From NCBI RefSeq assembly GCF_002082565.1, contig NZ_CP020562.1, positions 2,604,001 to 2,668,000 on the forward strand: a stretch of 64,000 nucleotides of DNA, in the 5' to 3' direction. Below, piece after piece: positions 23,174 to 32,742 of this stretch; position 1 is the first letter of the stretch, and each line of letters starts with the position of its first letter. The notes below the pieces were generated by a model, which was given only the letters and a program-made list of their open reading frames with translations, ran no database searches and was not told the origin of the DNA. Position numbers and translations under genes: made by a program. The stretch is from Halomonas sp. GT (GTDB taxonomy: Bacteria > Pseudomonadota > Gammaproteobacteria > Pseudomonadales > Halomonadaceae).

Positions 23174-25549
23174 TTAGAGAGCGAGAACAAGACGATCCCC
23201 CTTAGCTCTCGAACAGCAGGCCATCATACGATCACTGGCAGCCCGCTCAGCACGGCTGAGTACCAAGTCACGGTGATCAATATCCCCCTCGACAACAGCG
23301 ACTTCACACGTACCACACAACCCTTCGCAGCAGTCGCTGGGCACATCCACGCCAAATGCCGTCAGTGCTTCAAGCAAGGTCTGATCATTCCCGACCTGAA
23401 GTGTCACGTTAGAGTCGGTAAGCACTACCTCGAAGGCATGCTCTTGTTCAGGATCAAGGATGTTAGAACGCGCCGAAAAATGCTCAACATGTAAGGTTCC
23501 TTCCGGCCAGTTCTGCGCCACTACCTCGAGCGCCTCTAACATTCGTTCAGGGCCACAGCAGTAGACCTGATCACCCTTGGCTACGCTGCTAAGTGCGGTC
23601 GAGATATCAAGCCGACACCCCTCATCACTCGCATGAACGGTTAGCGCTTCGCTGTGGTCGCGCTCGACGCGCTCCAAAAAGGCCATGGTTCGCCGCTCGG
23701 CACCGCAATAGTGAAGTGTGTACGGCTTACCTAACGCCTTAAGTTGATCGGCCATGGTGAGAATCGGCGTAATACCAATTCCGCCGGCTATCAAGGTATA
23801 GCGTTCTGCCGTCTCATCCAGGTGAAAATGATTCTTTGGGCCAGCAATATGCAGTACATCACCTGGTTTGATCGTCTCGTGAAAATATAATGAGCCGCCA
23901 CGCCCCGTAGGCTCACGTAGGATAGCAATTGACAAGCGATGCCGGTCATTGCGCTTTCCACACAAAGAGTAATAGCGCCGCCATTCGCCTGAGACCAACT
24001 CGATATGCGAGCCAGGTGACCAGTCCGGCAGCTCACGGCCATAGGGGTCGACAAGATCGACCCGGACGACTTCCTCGGCTTCACGCGCTACCTCTGCGAC
24101 TAAAACCCGACGCACAATATCCTCTTTAATAGGCGCACCAATGTGGAAATGTGTCGGGTTCTCTAACACTGCACGGTTACAACGTTCAGGGTTCTGCTCA
24201 GGGTCCCACTCCACCCAAAGCGAGGTTGGGCCACGGAAGGAAGTATTGGGCAGATACTCGAATGCTTGGTCCTTAATGAGGTGTATATGGGGTAAACGGC
24301 GGACAAATTCATCAAGGATAATACGCATTTCCATACGCGCAATATTCTTACCCATACATTGATGCGCACCGTAACCAAAGGTGAAGTGTTCTGCTGAGTT
24401 ATGCCGGTAAATATCAAACTCGTCGGGGTTTTCAAAATGGCGTGGATCACGGTTAGCCGACGCTTGTACCAGTAACAGCTTGCCACCTTTTGGGATTGTC
24501 ACTCCCCCAACGTTAGCATCCTCAGTAGCAATACGGCGCCAAGCAACCACGGAGCCAGCAGCACGAAGACACTCCTCAATCGCGCTGGGTATTAGCGTGG
24601 GGTTCTCACAAATATCGTTCCAAGAAGCACGGTTCGATAGCAGGATGCGGAAGGCATTCGTGGTGGCGAAAGCGGTCGTCTCATGGGCAGCTACCAAAAT
24701 CGCCATCATCATTGAGCGCAGGTAACTCTCAGGCACAACGTCGGGGTGCTGGTTGTGCATACGGATCGAATCGTACATCCACCCCTCACCGGTTGGCTCT
24801 TCTCGCATGCGATCGAGAATAGCCTGTGCCGTTTGCCAGAATTGCCCCACGTCTTCAGCAATCTTCAGCTGCTGTTCTGGCGAGGGGCGGCCCCAGGTGT
24901 TAAGCGTGTGGGCGACCGAGAATTTGCGAAGCTCTTTAGCATCTTCACTGGGCACCCCCAAAAAGCGCAGCGCCACGGTCATGGGAATTTCCCGAAACAT
25001 CTCCTCTACCAGATCCGCGCGGCCTTTATCGATGAAATGATCCATATAGCTACGCACTAATTCGCGAACCCATGCCTCATGCTTTTCGAGGTTCTCAGGC
25101 AGGAAAGCATCCATCAGCAGGCGGCGGCGCTCCATATGGTCTGGCTCATCCTCGTTGACCATGGTGCGACGCATTGCAAAGCCATAGCTTTCGAGAATTT
25201 TCACCGCTTCTGGCGGCGCTGGCGTCAGCTTCTCCAAGGCAATCGCGGGCGAAAAGGTGAGATTGTCACGGAAAACAGCTTTTACCTCGTCATAGCGGCT
25301 CACGACCCAATACCCAAGCTTAGGGCTGAAGAACACCGGCTCCTGCTCGCGAGACCAGCGTAGCGCCTCAGCGGGGTCAAGCTGGTAAGACGCACCGAAG
25401 GGATCAAAAGCAGCAGCATCCCCGGAGACGGGGCATCCCGTCGGTGATGTCACGGGCGCTTGGCTAGTTCCATGGCTAGTGGCATGAGCTGGCTGATGAA
25501 AAGGACAGCCTTCTGACATTCTATCGGGCTGGCGTGCAGGTGTGGTCAT
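23174..25549 (-). CDS. self-sufficient cytochrome P450 (CYP116B-type): P450-FMN reductase-[2Fe-2S] fusion
   Basis: A 791-residue single-chain monooxygenase. Heme domain (about 35-450): the I-helix AHETTAFATTNA, ExxR-type helix preceding RRIATEDANVGG, and the heme loop FGYGAHQCMGKNIAR with ligand near C398. A linker leads into a phthalate-dioxygenase-reductase-type module (about 475-690): RRYYSLCGKRND for flavin, LIAGGIGITPILTMADQL for NAD(P)H, and VYCCGPERMLEAL. The C-terminal plant-type ferredoxin has CCEGLCGTC around 740-750 plus a distal CC pair. Known relatives (P450-RhF, CYP116B) carry electrons from NADPH to heme in one chain and oxidise varied aromatics; the natural substrate is unknown. 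ATG 25549 follows GGAGACATC. Divergent from an IclR regulator. Confidence 0.93.
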   Translation of the reverse strand: MTTPARQPDRMSEGCPFHQPAHATSHGTSQAPVTSPTGCPVSGDAAAFDPFGASYQLDPAEALRWSREQEPVFFSPKLGYWVVSRYDEVKAVFRDNLTFSPAIALEKLTPAPPEAVKILESYGFAMRRTMVNEDEPDHMERRRLLMDAFLPENLEKHEAWVRELVRSYMDHFIDKGRADLVEEMFREIPMTVALRFLGVPSEDAKELRKFSVAHTLNTWGRPSPEQQLKIAEDVGQFWQTAQAILDRMREEPTGEGWMYDSIRMHNQHPDVVPESYLRSMMMAILVAAHETTAFATTNAFRILLSNRASWNDICENPTLIPSAIEECLRAAGSVVAWRRIATEDANVGGVTIPKGGKLLLVQASANRDPRHFENPDEFDIYRHNSAEHFTFGYGAHQCMGKNIARMEMRIILDEFVRRLPHIHLIKDQAFEYLPNTSFRGPTSLWVEWDPEQNPERCNRAVLENPTHFHIGAPIKEDIVRRVLVAEVAREAEEVVRVDLVDPYGRELPDWSPGSHIELVSGEWRRYYSLCGKRNDRHRLSIAILREPTGRGGSLYFHETIKPGDVLHIAGPKNHFHLDETAERYTLIAGGIGITPILTMADQLKALGKPYTLHYCGAERRTMAFLERVERDHSEALTVHASDEGCRLDISTALSSVAKGDQVYCCGPERMLEALEVVAQNWPEGTLHVEHFSARSNILDPEQEHAFEVVLTDSNVTLQVGNDQTLLEALTAFGVDVPSDCCEGLCGTCEVAVVEGDIDHRDLVLSRAERAASDRMMACCSRAKGDRLVLAL

Positions 25550-25590
25550 GATGTCTCCAAGGGGGAACGCTCAACAAGACGTTTGTTTTA

Positions 25591-25638
25591 TTTTTGTCTC
25601 TATTAACGCACAATCATTATCTATTATAGAAACAAAAA
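25591..25638. promoter_or_regulatory. interrupted inverted repeat in the P450/IclR divergent region
   Basis: TTTTTGTCTCTA (25591-25602) and TAGAAACAAAAA (25627-25638) are inverted copies with 11 of 12 matches, 24 bp apart. They lie in the gap between the divergent P450 and IclR genes, where an IclR-family operator controlling both would be expected. Regulator binding is inference. Confidence 0.4.
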
Positions 25639-25750
25639 ATAGATGAAGTGTCGCGCATCGTCAATACGTGTTTGCAGCCCCAAGGTACTACGCCATACTT
25701 GTCGATCCTTCATTATCCAAACGCCAACGTCTGTTCGAGGTTCTCCACTG

Positions 25751-26428
25751 ATGTCGTCCACGCTTCAAACGCTTGATCGCGGCCTGCTCGCCTTAAAAAT
25801 AGTTTCCGAGCACAATGAAGGCATCAGCATCGCCAAGCTTGCTGAGGAGCTTGAAGTGCACAGAGCGATCGCCTATCGCATCGTCGCTACGCTCGAGTCA
25901 CATGCCCTGCTTACCCGCACACAGGGGGGCACCCTTAGGTTAGGCGCAGGCATTACTTTGCTAGCCTCTCGTTTTGAACCTCAGCTCCATGCGGTCGCCC
26001 TGCCATTATTAAAAACCCTGGCCAAAGCAACACGCGCGACTGCCTTTATCTCTCTTGCCCAAGGGGAAGAGTGCATGGTGACGCTGGTCGCTGAGCCTGA
26101 AGAAGGAATGCTGCGAGTGGGATATCGCGTTGGCAGCCGCCACCCATTAACACAAGGTGCGGCGGGTATCGCAATTCTGGCAGGACGAGCACCGAAGGAA
26201 GAGGACAGCTCTGAGGTAAAGCAAGCCCGCGCTGATGGCTATAGCCTCACGCGGGGACAACTGCAACGCGGCGCGGTTGGCGTAGCCACCCACATCCCGA
26301 CTACCCGATCTCGTAGTGGCATGGAAGCGTGTGTCGGCGTCGTCGCGATGGATGACCTGGATAGTGAGCGAGCAATTCGCGAGGTAAAGATTTCCGCGAT
26401 ACAGCTAGCAGAGCTGATTGGCCAATAG
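25751..26428 (+). CDS. IclR family transcriptional regulator
   Basis: 225 residues from ATG 25751; the frame is open upstream to 25643 but that extension has no family similarity. N-terminal winged HTH: TLQTLDRGLLALKIVSEHNEG, ISIAKLAEELEVHRAIAYRIVATLESHALLTR. A shortened C-terminal effector domain of the IclR type follows (LRLGAGITLLASRF, AFISLAQGEECMVTLV, RVGSRHPLTQGAAGIAILAGR, SRGQLQRGAVGVATHI-like SLTRGQLQRGAVG). Divergent transcription from the P450 gene suggests it controls that gene, with the inverted repeat at 25591-25638 a candidate site. A 15-bp tandem array begins eight bases after its stop. Confidence 0.85.
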   Translation: MSSTLQTLDRGLLALKIVSEHNEGISIAKLAEELEVHRAIAYRIVATLESHALLTRTQGGTLRLGAGITLLASRFEPQLHAVALPLLKTLAKATRATAFISLAQGEECMVTLVAEPEEGMLRVGYRVGSRHPLTQGAAGIAILAGRAPKEEDSSEVKQARADGYSLTRGQLQRGAVGVATHIPTTRSRSGMEACVGVVAMDDLDSERAIREVKISAIQLAELIGQ

Positions 26429-26435
26429 TCATAAG

Positions 26436-26495
26436 GACAGTAGTGATCAAGACAGTAGTGATCAAGACAGTAGTGATAAAGACAGTAGCGATAAG
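26436..26495 (+). repeat. four 15-bp tandem units directly after iclR
   Basis: GACAGTAGTGATCAA twice, then GACAGTAGTGATAAA and GACAGTAGCGATAAG, followed by a partial GACA. The array starts just downstream of the regulator stop codon. An overlapping open frame (26418-26750) would translate it as DSSDQ/DSSDK repeats, but no family features support that frame. Confidence 0.88.
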
Positions 26496-26669
26496 GACAC
26501 GGCGATCGGCTTTAGCCTTAAAATCGCCTTCCATACCGGCGAACTGACGCACGTTGCTGTCTGTTCGCCATTGAGTATCCGTTCGTACTTGTCAGTTCGT
26601 ACCTGTCCATTCGTGCTTAACAGCTTTACTGAAGAGCCCCCTCCAGGTCGGAGAGCAGCCACCACTTAC

Positions 26670-27083
26670 TTATCGATGGAATTGCTTCTCCCGCTCGGGT
26701 TGCCAGAAAATCGCATCAATGCGCAGGCGCACCTCAGTGTTGTTGGGTAGTGGCCACTCAATTACATCGCCTACTCGTAAGCCAATTAACGCCGCGCCAA
26801 TTGGGGCCATCACTGAAATGCCATCTTCAACGCTTTCAAGCGCATGTGGATACACTAACGTACGAATCATCTGACGCTCGCGGGTCAGGTCAGTAAAGCG
26901 TATCTGGCTGTTCATACTGACCACATCCTCAGGGATATCCTGAGGGTCAAGCACCTCTCCGCGGGCCAACTCTTCTTCCAGTAGCTCCGCCACCATCATG
27001 TCTTTTTCAGATGCAGTATCAATCAGGCGCTGAAGTCGTTCAGCATCAAGACGATTAATGATAATAGGAGGACGCTGCCCCAT
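26670..27083 (-). CDS. rnk: regulator of nucleoside diphosphate kinase, GreA/GreB-like (Rnk)
   Basis: A 137-residue cytoplasmic protein. Seen: short N-terminal PPIIINRLDAERLQRLIDTA with a helical LLEEELARGEVLDPQDIPEDVVSMNS, matching the Rnk coiled-coil rather than the long GreA hairpin. A C-terminal FKBP-like domain has RFTDLTRERQMIRTLVYPHA, ISVMAPIGAALIGLRVGDVIEWPLP and the terminal IFWQPE. Rnk binds RNA polymerase and was named for its effect on Ndk levels. Length and motif order are normal. It is on the same strand as gdhA upstream, but a terminator-like hairpin separates them. The start has GGAGAGTAGAG upstream. Confidence 0.9.
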   Translation of the reverse strand: MGQRPPIIINRLDAERLQRLIDTASEKDMMVAELLEEELARGEVLDPQDIPEDVVSMNSQIRFTDLTRERQMIRTLVYPHALESVEDGISVMAPIGAALIGLRVGDVIEWPLPNNTEVRLRIDAIFWQPEREKQFHR

Positions 27084-27144
27084 CTCTACTCTCCTCGGAA
27101 AGCAATGAATAGTGATGCCAGTGGTATAAAACGCACCAACGAAA

Positions 27145-27173
27145 ACAGCCCTTCCCCAGAGGGAAAGGACTGT
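27145..27173 (-). terminator. probable gdhA terminator
   Basis: Near-perfect hairpin ACAGCCCTTCCCC-AGA-GGGAAAGGACTGT (11 of 13 pairs). On the minus strand the stem is followed by TTTT, 38 bp after the gdhA stop, and precedes rnk. Confidence 0.6.
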
Positions 27174-27210
27174 ATTACGACAGTGTATGTGGTTTAGTTA
27201 ATAAAAGCGA

Positions 27211-29101
<1,891 letters not shown>

Positions 29102-29749
29102 CTACCTATCTAGTGTCTTTGAAAGGATAGAAACAAAAGGCATAAACTCAGGCCTTTGCATATCTAAGTGATGAAACATAAGTTCTGAAGCGAGACTATC
29201 ATCTCTTTCAGCAATGGCTTTCGCGATCGCTAAGTGCTCCCTTGCAGACATCGCCGTCATTCCAGCAACCCGGTGTATATGTTTACGGTATGGAGAGACT
29301 TTTCTCCTGACGCGATAAACCATATTCACCAGTTCATCATTCGTTGCCATTCTATAAATTGTCTCGTGAAAATCCTTGTTTGAAGATGTGTATTCTTTTG
29401 CGCCCGCCTCCGCTGCATCAACTGTAAGCTTTGCCTTTATAGTTAACAGTTCCTTATCATCTGCATGGCCTGATCTAGCAGCTAATCTAGCACATGATGA
29501 TTCTAAAACTGCCAGTAGTTCTAAAAGACTGAGCACATAGGTGAGACTACTCCTTCTAATGTAAACTCCCCTCCTAGCAAAGTGCTCTACTAGGCCCTCA
29601 GCCTCCAAGCACCTCAACACATCTCTAATTGGGGTTCTAGAAACACCGAATTCAGCTGCAAGATCTCTTTCATTCAGTTTTTCACCAGGCAAAAAATGTC
29701 CATCAAGGATCCTTTGCTCAATTTCCAGTTTTATTTCATCTCGCCCCAT
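29102..29749 (-). CDS. GntR family regulator, FadR/FCD subfamily (MatR-like position)
   Basis: 215 residues from ATG 29749, chosen because CGGAG precedes it and because the longer frame (to 29809) would include a hairpin (29780-29799). The N-terminal winged HTH shows IEQRILDGHFLPGEKLNERDLAAEFGVSRTPIRDVLRCLEAEGLVE, a textbook GntR helix-turn-helix. The C-terminal all-helical FCD domain shows LLELLAVLESSCARLAA, DFHETIYRMATNDELV with a metal-ligand-like DxxxH pattern, and a late HLAIAKAIAERD. It is last in the operon with TRAP, MatB and carboxyltransferase-like genes; in Alpha- and Gammaproteobacteria an FCD regulator (MatR) commonly controls malonate genes. Likely autoregulated through the palindrome at 35403-35416. 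Confidence 0.87.
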   Translation of the reverse strand: MGRDEIKLEIEQRILDGHFLPGEKLNERDLAAEFGVSRTPIRDVLRCLEAEGLVEHFARRGVYIRRSSLTYVLSLLELLAVLESSCARLAARSGHADDKELLTIKAKLTVDAAEAGAKEYTSSNKDFHETIYRMATNDELVNMVYRVRRKVSPYRKHIHRVAGMTAMSAREHLAIAKAIAERDDSLASELMFHHLDMQRPEFMPFVSILSKTLDR

Positions 29750-29838
29750 ACCAACTCCGCTCATCATCGTTTTCAAATAGGAAGCCCTCCGAAGCTTCCA
29801 GAGGGCCATTAAATGAATCTTTCTAACTAAAGGTGGTT

Positions 29839-30825
29839 TTATAAATATTCGTTAAATAACTCGACAAGCCTCTCACCTTCATCACCATATTCGTCAGAAA
29901 ATTGCTGCAAATATTTATTTCTAATTTGGCTCGCTTGATCAAGGTCTTCATCCGAAAGAGCATAAACTTCTGACGCTTCAGATCTAACTTTTTCTCCCAG
30001 CCTTTCCGACTCTTCTTCAAAGTTTTCGATTGACCAAGCTACCGTTTCTGCTGCAGCTGTCATCAATGCCTCCTGCTGATCAGACGAGAGCCTATCCCAT
30101 TTTCTTTTATTCATAATCAGAGGATATGGCGTACGTACTATAGAGCCGTCCATCATAACAGGAGCCACCTCGGAAAGACCAAGGTTCGCATAAGAAGAAT
30201 CAGTTGTAATTACCCCGTCCACTCCTCCTGTCTGAAGCTGCAAAAACTGCTCTGCAGCGCTCATAAACACTACAGATGAACCTAAATCCTGTAATGCAGG
30301 ATCAGTATACCCACCTACACCTCGAATTCGCTTTCCCCTAAGGTCCTCAAGGCTATCGATTGAATCAGCCAAGAAGACGGTGGTTTGACCAGATGAATTT
30401 ATAAACCCCAAGAGCTTTACATTCGAACGCTCAAATTCTTCATCCAAAATATCAAGCGTTCTTTCATCATTTGCAAACTCAAGTAACTTACTATCAGTAA
30501 ACTCATCAGGAGGAAATGGAATAGTAAAAATTCTCATTAAATCAACACTTCCAACCGCATAACCACCAAAAAGGCTATAAATATCTACGCTGCCTCTTGC
30601 TGTCGCCATAAAACCATCTCGTCCCCTAACTAAGGATTCGGACGGATAAACTTGGATGTCAAATAGCTCTTGATCAACAGCATCTGCAAAATACTGAGCC
30701 GTTTTTCCTCGAAAGTCCTCTGCTGGAAAATAGTGACCTAGCCTAAGCGACTCTTGGGCAATTACAGTTGTAGAAAACGCAACAATTGAAGCTGCAAGTA
30801 CGGATTTTTTAAAATTATTAATCAT
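29839..30825 (-). CDS. dctP: TRAP transporter solute-binding protein DctP
   Basis: 328 residues with a signal peptide (MINNFKKSVLAASIVAFSTT, cleaved after VIAQ). Mature features: LRLGHYFPAEDFRGKTAQYFAD, an LRGKRIRGVGGYTDPALQDLG block with the ligand-carboxylate Arg, and QTGGVDGVITTDSSYANLGLSEV, which is the DctP signature helix region. It is the periplasmic receptor for a carboxylate. It is the third part of a complete TRAP set with DctM (30900-32183) and DctQ (32203-32688). Given MatB and a malonate-decarboxylase-like gene upstream in the same operon, malonate or a substituted malonate is the favoured ligand by inference. Confidence 0.93.
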   Translation of the reverse strand: MINNFKKSVLAASIVAFSTTVIAQESLRLGHYFPAEDFRGKTAQYFADAVDQELFDIQVYPSESLVRGRDGFMATARGSVDIYSLFGGYAVGSVDLMRIFTIPFPPDEFTDSKLLEFANDERTLDILDEEFERSNVKLLGFINSSGQTTVFLADSIDSLEDLRGKRIRGVGGYTDPALQDLGSSVVFMSAAEQFLQLQTGGVDGVITTDSSYANLGLSEVAPVMMDGSIVRTPYPLIMNKRKWDRLSSDQQEALMTAAAETVAWSIENFEEESERLGEKVRSEASEVYALSDEDLDQASQIRNKYLQQFSDEYGDEGERLVELFNEYL

Positions 30826-30899
30826 GGTGTTATTCCTTTAGTTGTTAATATTATTTATTACCATCAAAACAAATTATCTTTTTAAACACCTCCATGCTA

Positions 30900-32183
30900 T
30901 CAGGTTGAAACAAGACCAGGAAAGACAGAAAGAATCACTATAGAAATTACATATAGTCCAATAAAGGGCAATGTACCACGAACTACTTGATGCAATTTAA
31001 GACCGATCACACTATCGCGAACGACATACAAACACAGTCCTACTGGCGGAGTTATAACGGCAAAACACATATTTACCATCATAACAACACCAAGCCAAAC
31101 TGGGTCAAATCCATAAAGCATCATTGTAGGAAAAACAATGGGCACAGCGATTATAACAAGAGAGATTGCATCTAAAAGCATCCCCATAAAGAAAAGCATA
31201 ACCATTACTATGAAAAAGAACGTCCACTTATTTAGCTCTGCAGAAATTACATACTCAGCAATTTTTTGTGGAACCTGTGCATTGCTTAAAGCATAACTGA
31301 AGACCATAGCACATGCTAAAATGGTTAACAGCATACAACTTATCTTGGTTGATTTAACAAAGGCTTGAGTTAGATTCTTTAATGTGAGCTTACGTTTGGA
31401 AAGCGCAATTAATAACGACCCCACAACACCAATTGCCGCAGCCTCAGTAGGTGTAGCTATTCCATTGTAAATACTACCGATGACCACGAATATCAATAAT
31501 ACAACGGGGCCTGCCAGTAATAATGAGCCAACAAAACTAAGGTCATCCTTCTCTCTTTTAGGCTTATAAGTCTGATAACCACGATCTTTATGAGCACCAA
31601 TTAGCGATATTGAAAAAACATAAGCACACATAACAAGCATAATCACAATACCAGGAATAATTGCTCCCGAAAAAAGCTTCGCTATTGACGTTTCTGTCAC
31701 AACACCATACATAATTAAAGGCAAACTAGGTGGTATAATCATGCCTAACCCACTAGATGCTGCCACTGTCCCTGCAGAAACCTCATTAGAGTAATGCCTT
31801 TTTAACATTTCTGGTATTGCCACTGCCCCAATAACTGCCGCAACACCAATCGCAGTACCACTAACAGCACCAAATATTGCTCCAGCTACAATTGCGCTCA
31901 TTGCTATCCCACCAGGCATCCGACCAATCCACTTATCCACACTTCTAAACAAGTCTTTGCCCACACCTGATGTATTGATAATTTCGCTCATCAAAACAAA
32001 AAGTGGTATCGCAACAAGCACAAACTCTGAAACTGTTCCCCATACAATGTCTGAGATCGCAATTGATGACTCGAAACCACCAACATAAATAATCCCAGCC
32101 AAAGCGGATAACGCTAAGGAAAAAGCAACAGGCACACCAAGAACTAAAAGAAAGATTAGTGATAAAACAACAACTATGACCAT
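30900..32183 (-). CDS. dctM: TRAP transporter large permease DctM
   Basis: A 427-residue inner-membrane protein with about 12 helices. Seen: VPVAFSLALSALAGI near the N-terminus, IPLFVLMSEIINTSGVGKDLF, GGIAMSAIVAGAIFGAVSGTAIGVAAVIG with the IFGAVSG hairpin typical of DctM, SSGLGMIIPPSLPLIMYGVV, GIATPTEAAAIGVVGSLLIAL and a C-terminal TPPVGLCLYVVRDS. This is the Na+-coupled transmembrane subunit. The gene lies between DctP and DctQ genes, with 20 bp to DctQ. Codon use is AT-rich compared with the gdhA side, as in the whole operon. Confidence 0.95.
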   Translation of the reverse strand: MVIVVVLSLIFLLVLGVPVAFSLALSALAGIIYVGGFESSIAISDIVWGTVSEFVLVAIPLFVLMSEIINTSGVGKDLFRSVDKWIGRMPGGIAMSAIVAGAIFGAVSGTAIGVAAVIGAVAIPEMLKRHYSNEVSAGTVAASSGLGMIIPPSLPLIMYGVVTETSIAKLFSGAIIPGIVIMLVMCAYVFSISLIGAHKDRGYQTYKPKREKDDLSFVGSLLLAGPVVLLIFVVIGSIYNGIATPTEAAAIGVVGSLLIALSKRKLTLKNLTQAFVKSTKISCMLLTILACAMVFSYALSNAQVPQKIAEYVISAELNKWTFFFIVMVMLFFMGMLLDAISLVIIAVPIVFPTMMLYGFDPVWLGVVMMVNMCFAVITPPVGLCLYVVRDSVIGLKLHQVVRGTLPFIGLYVISIVILSVFPGLVST

Positions 32184-32202
32184 GATAACCTCCTCGTTAT
32201 AT

Positions 32203-32688
32203 TTATTGTTCGGTCAGGAACCTAGTTGCCAGCATCCTTACTGCTTCAATAGCAAGAATAGAGCTACCAATTGGCATAAAGGACTGGGGGAGATATAAAG
32301 GCATAGCCAGCGTGGTCGAGGAACGCCAGCCAAGCTCATAAGAGAGCATGGCCATATCGTATGTGGCCCACGCCATTACGAGTGCAAAGACAAATACAAA
32401 AAAATCTACCAGCCCAAGCACGAGATAATGAAGCCGAGCGGGAAGCCTATCTACGAGTATGGTCATACCCACATGTCCATTTTCTCGATACACTTTACCA
32501 GCGGCCATAAAAAGAATACCTGCCACTAAATACCCAGAAACCTCTGACACCCATACTGAAGAAACACCTAATAAAAACCTGTTTAACACCTCCCAAGATA
32601 TAGAAATTACTAAAAAAAACATTATAAAGAGAGATATATAAAAACTTGCATCACCAACTTTTCTTACTATAAAACCAGGCATACTCAT
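32203..32688 (-). CDS. dctQ: TRAP transporter small permease DctQ
   Basis: 161 residues from ATG 32688, where GAGGAAG lies seven bases upstream; the longer frame to 32730 lacks such a site. Four hydrophobic helices: FYISLFIMFFLVISISWEVLNRFLL (with the DctQ-type EVxxR pattern), SEVSGYLVAGILFMAAGKVYREN, LGLVDFFVFVFALVMAWATY and SFMPIGSSILAIEAVRML. The motif HVGMTILVDRLP after helix 2 is typical. It partners DctM in the membrane. Gap of 54 bp to the MatB gene upstream. Confidence 0.92.
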   Translation of the reverse strand: MSMPGFIVRKVGDASFYISLFIMFFLVISISWEVLNRFLLGVSSVWVSEVSGYLVAGILFMAAGKVYRENGHVGMTILVDRLPARLHYLVLGLVDFFVFVFALVMAWATYDMAMLSYELGWRSSTTLAMPLYLPQSFMPIGSSILAIEAVRMLATRFLTEQ

Positions 32689-32742
32689 ATCTACTTCCTC
32701 AGAATTAATTGTTATTAACTTAAAGACCAATAGGAAGTGAAA

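Noticed and set aside
26418..26750. Open frame after iclR encoding DSSDQ/DSSDK repeats
   Set aside because: It begins inside the regulator gene without a ribosome site, its first part is only the tandem array and the rest has no family features and runs antisense into rnk.
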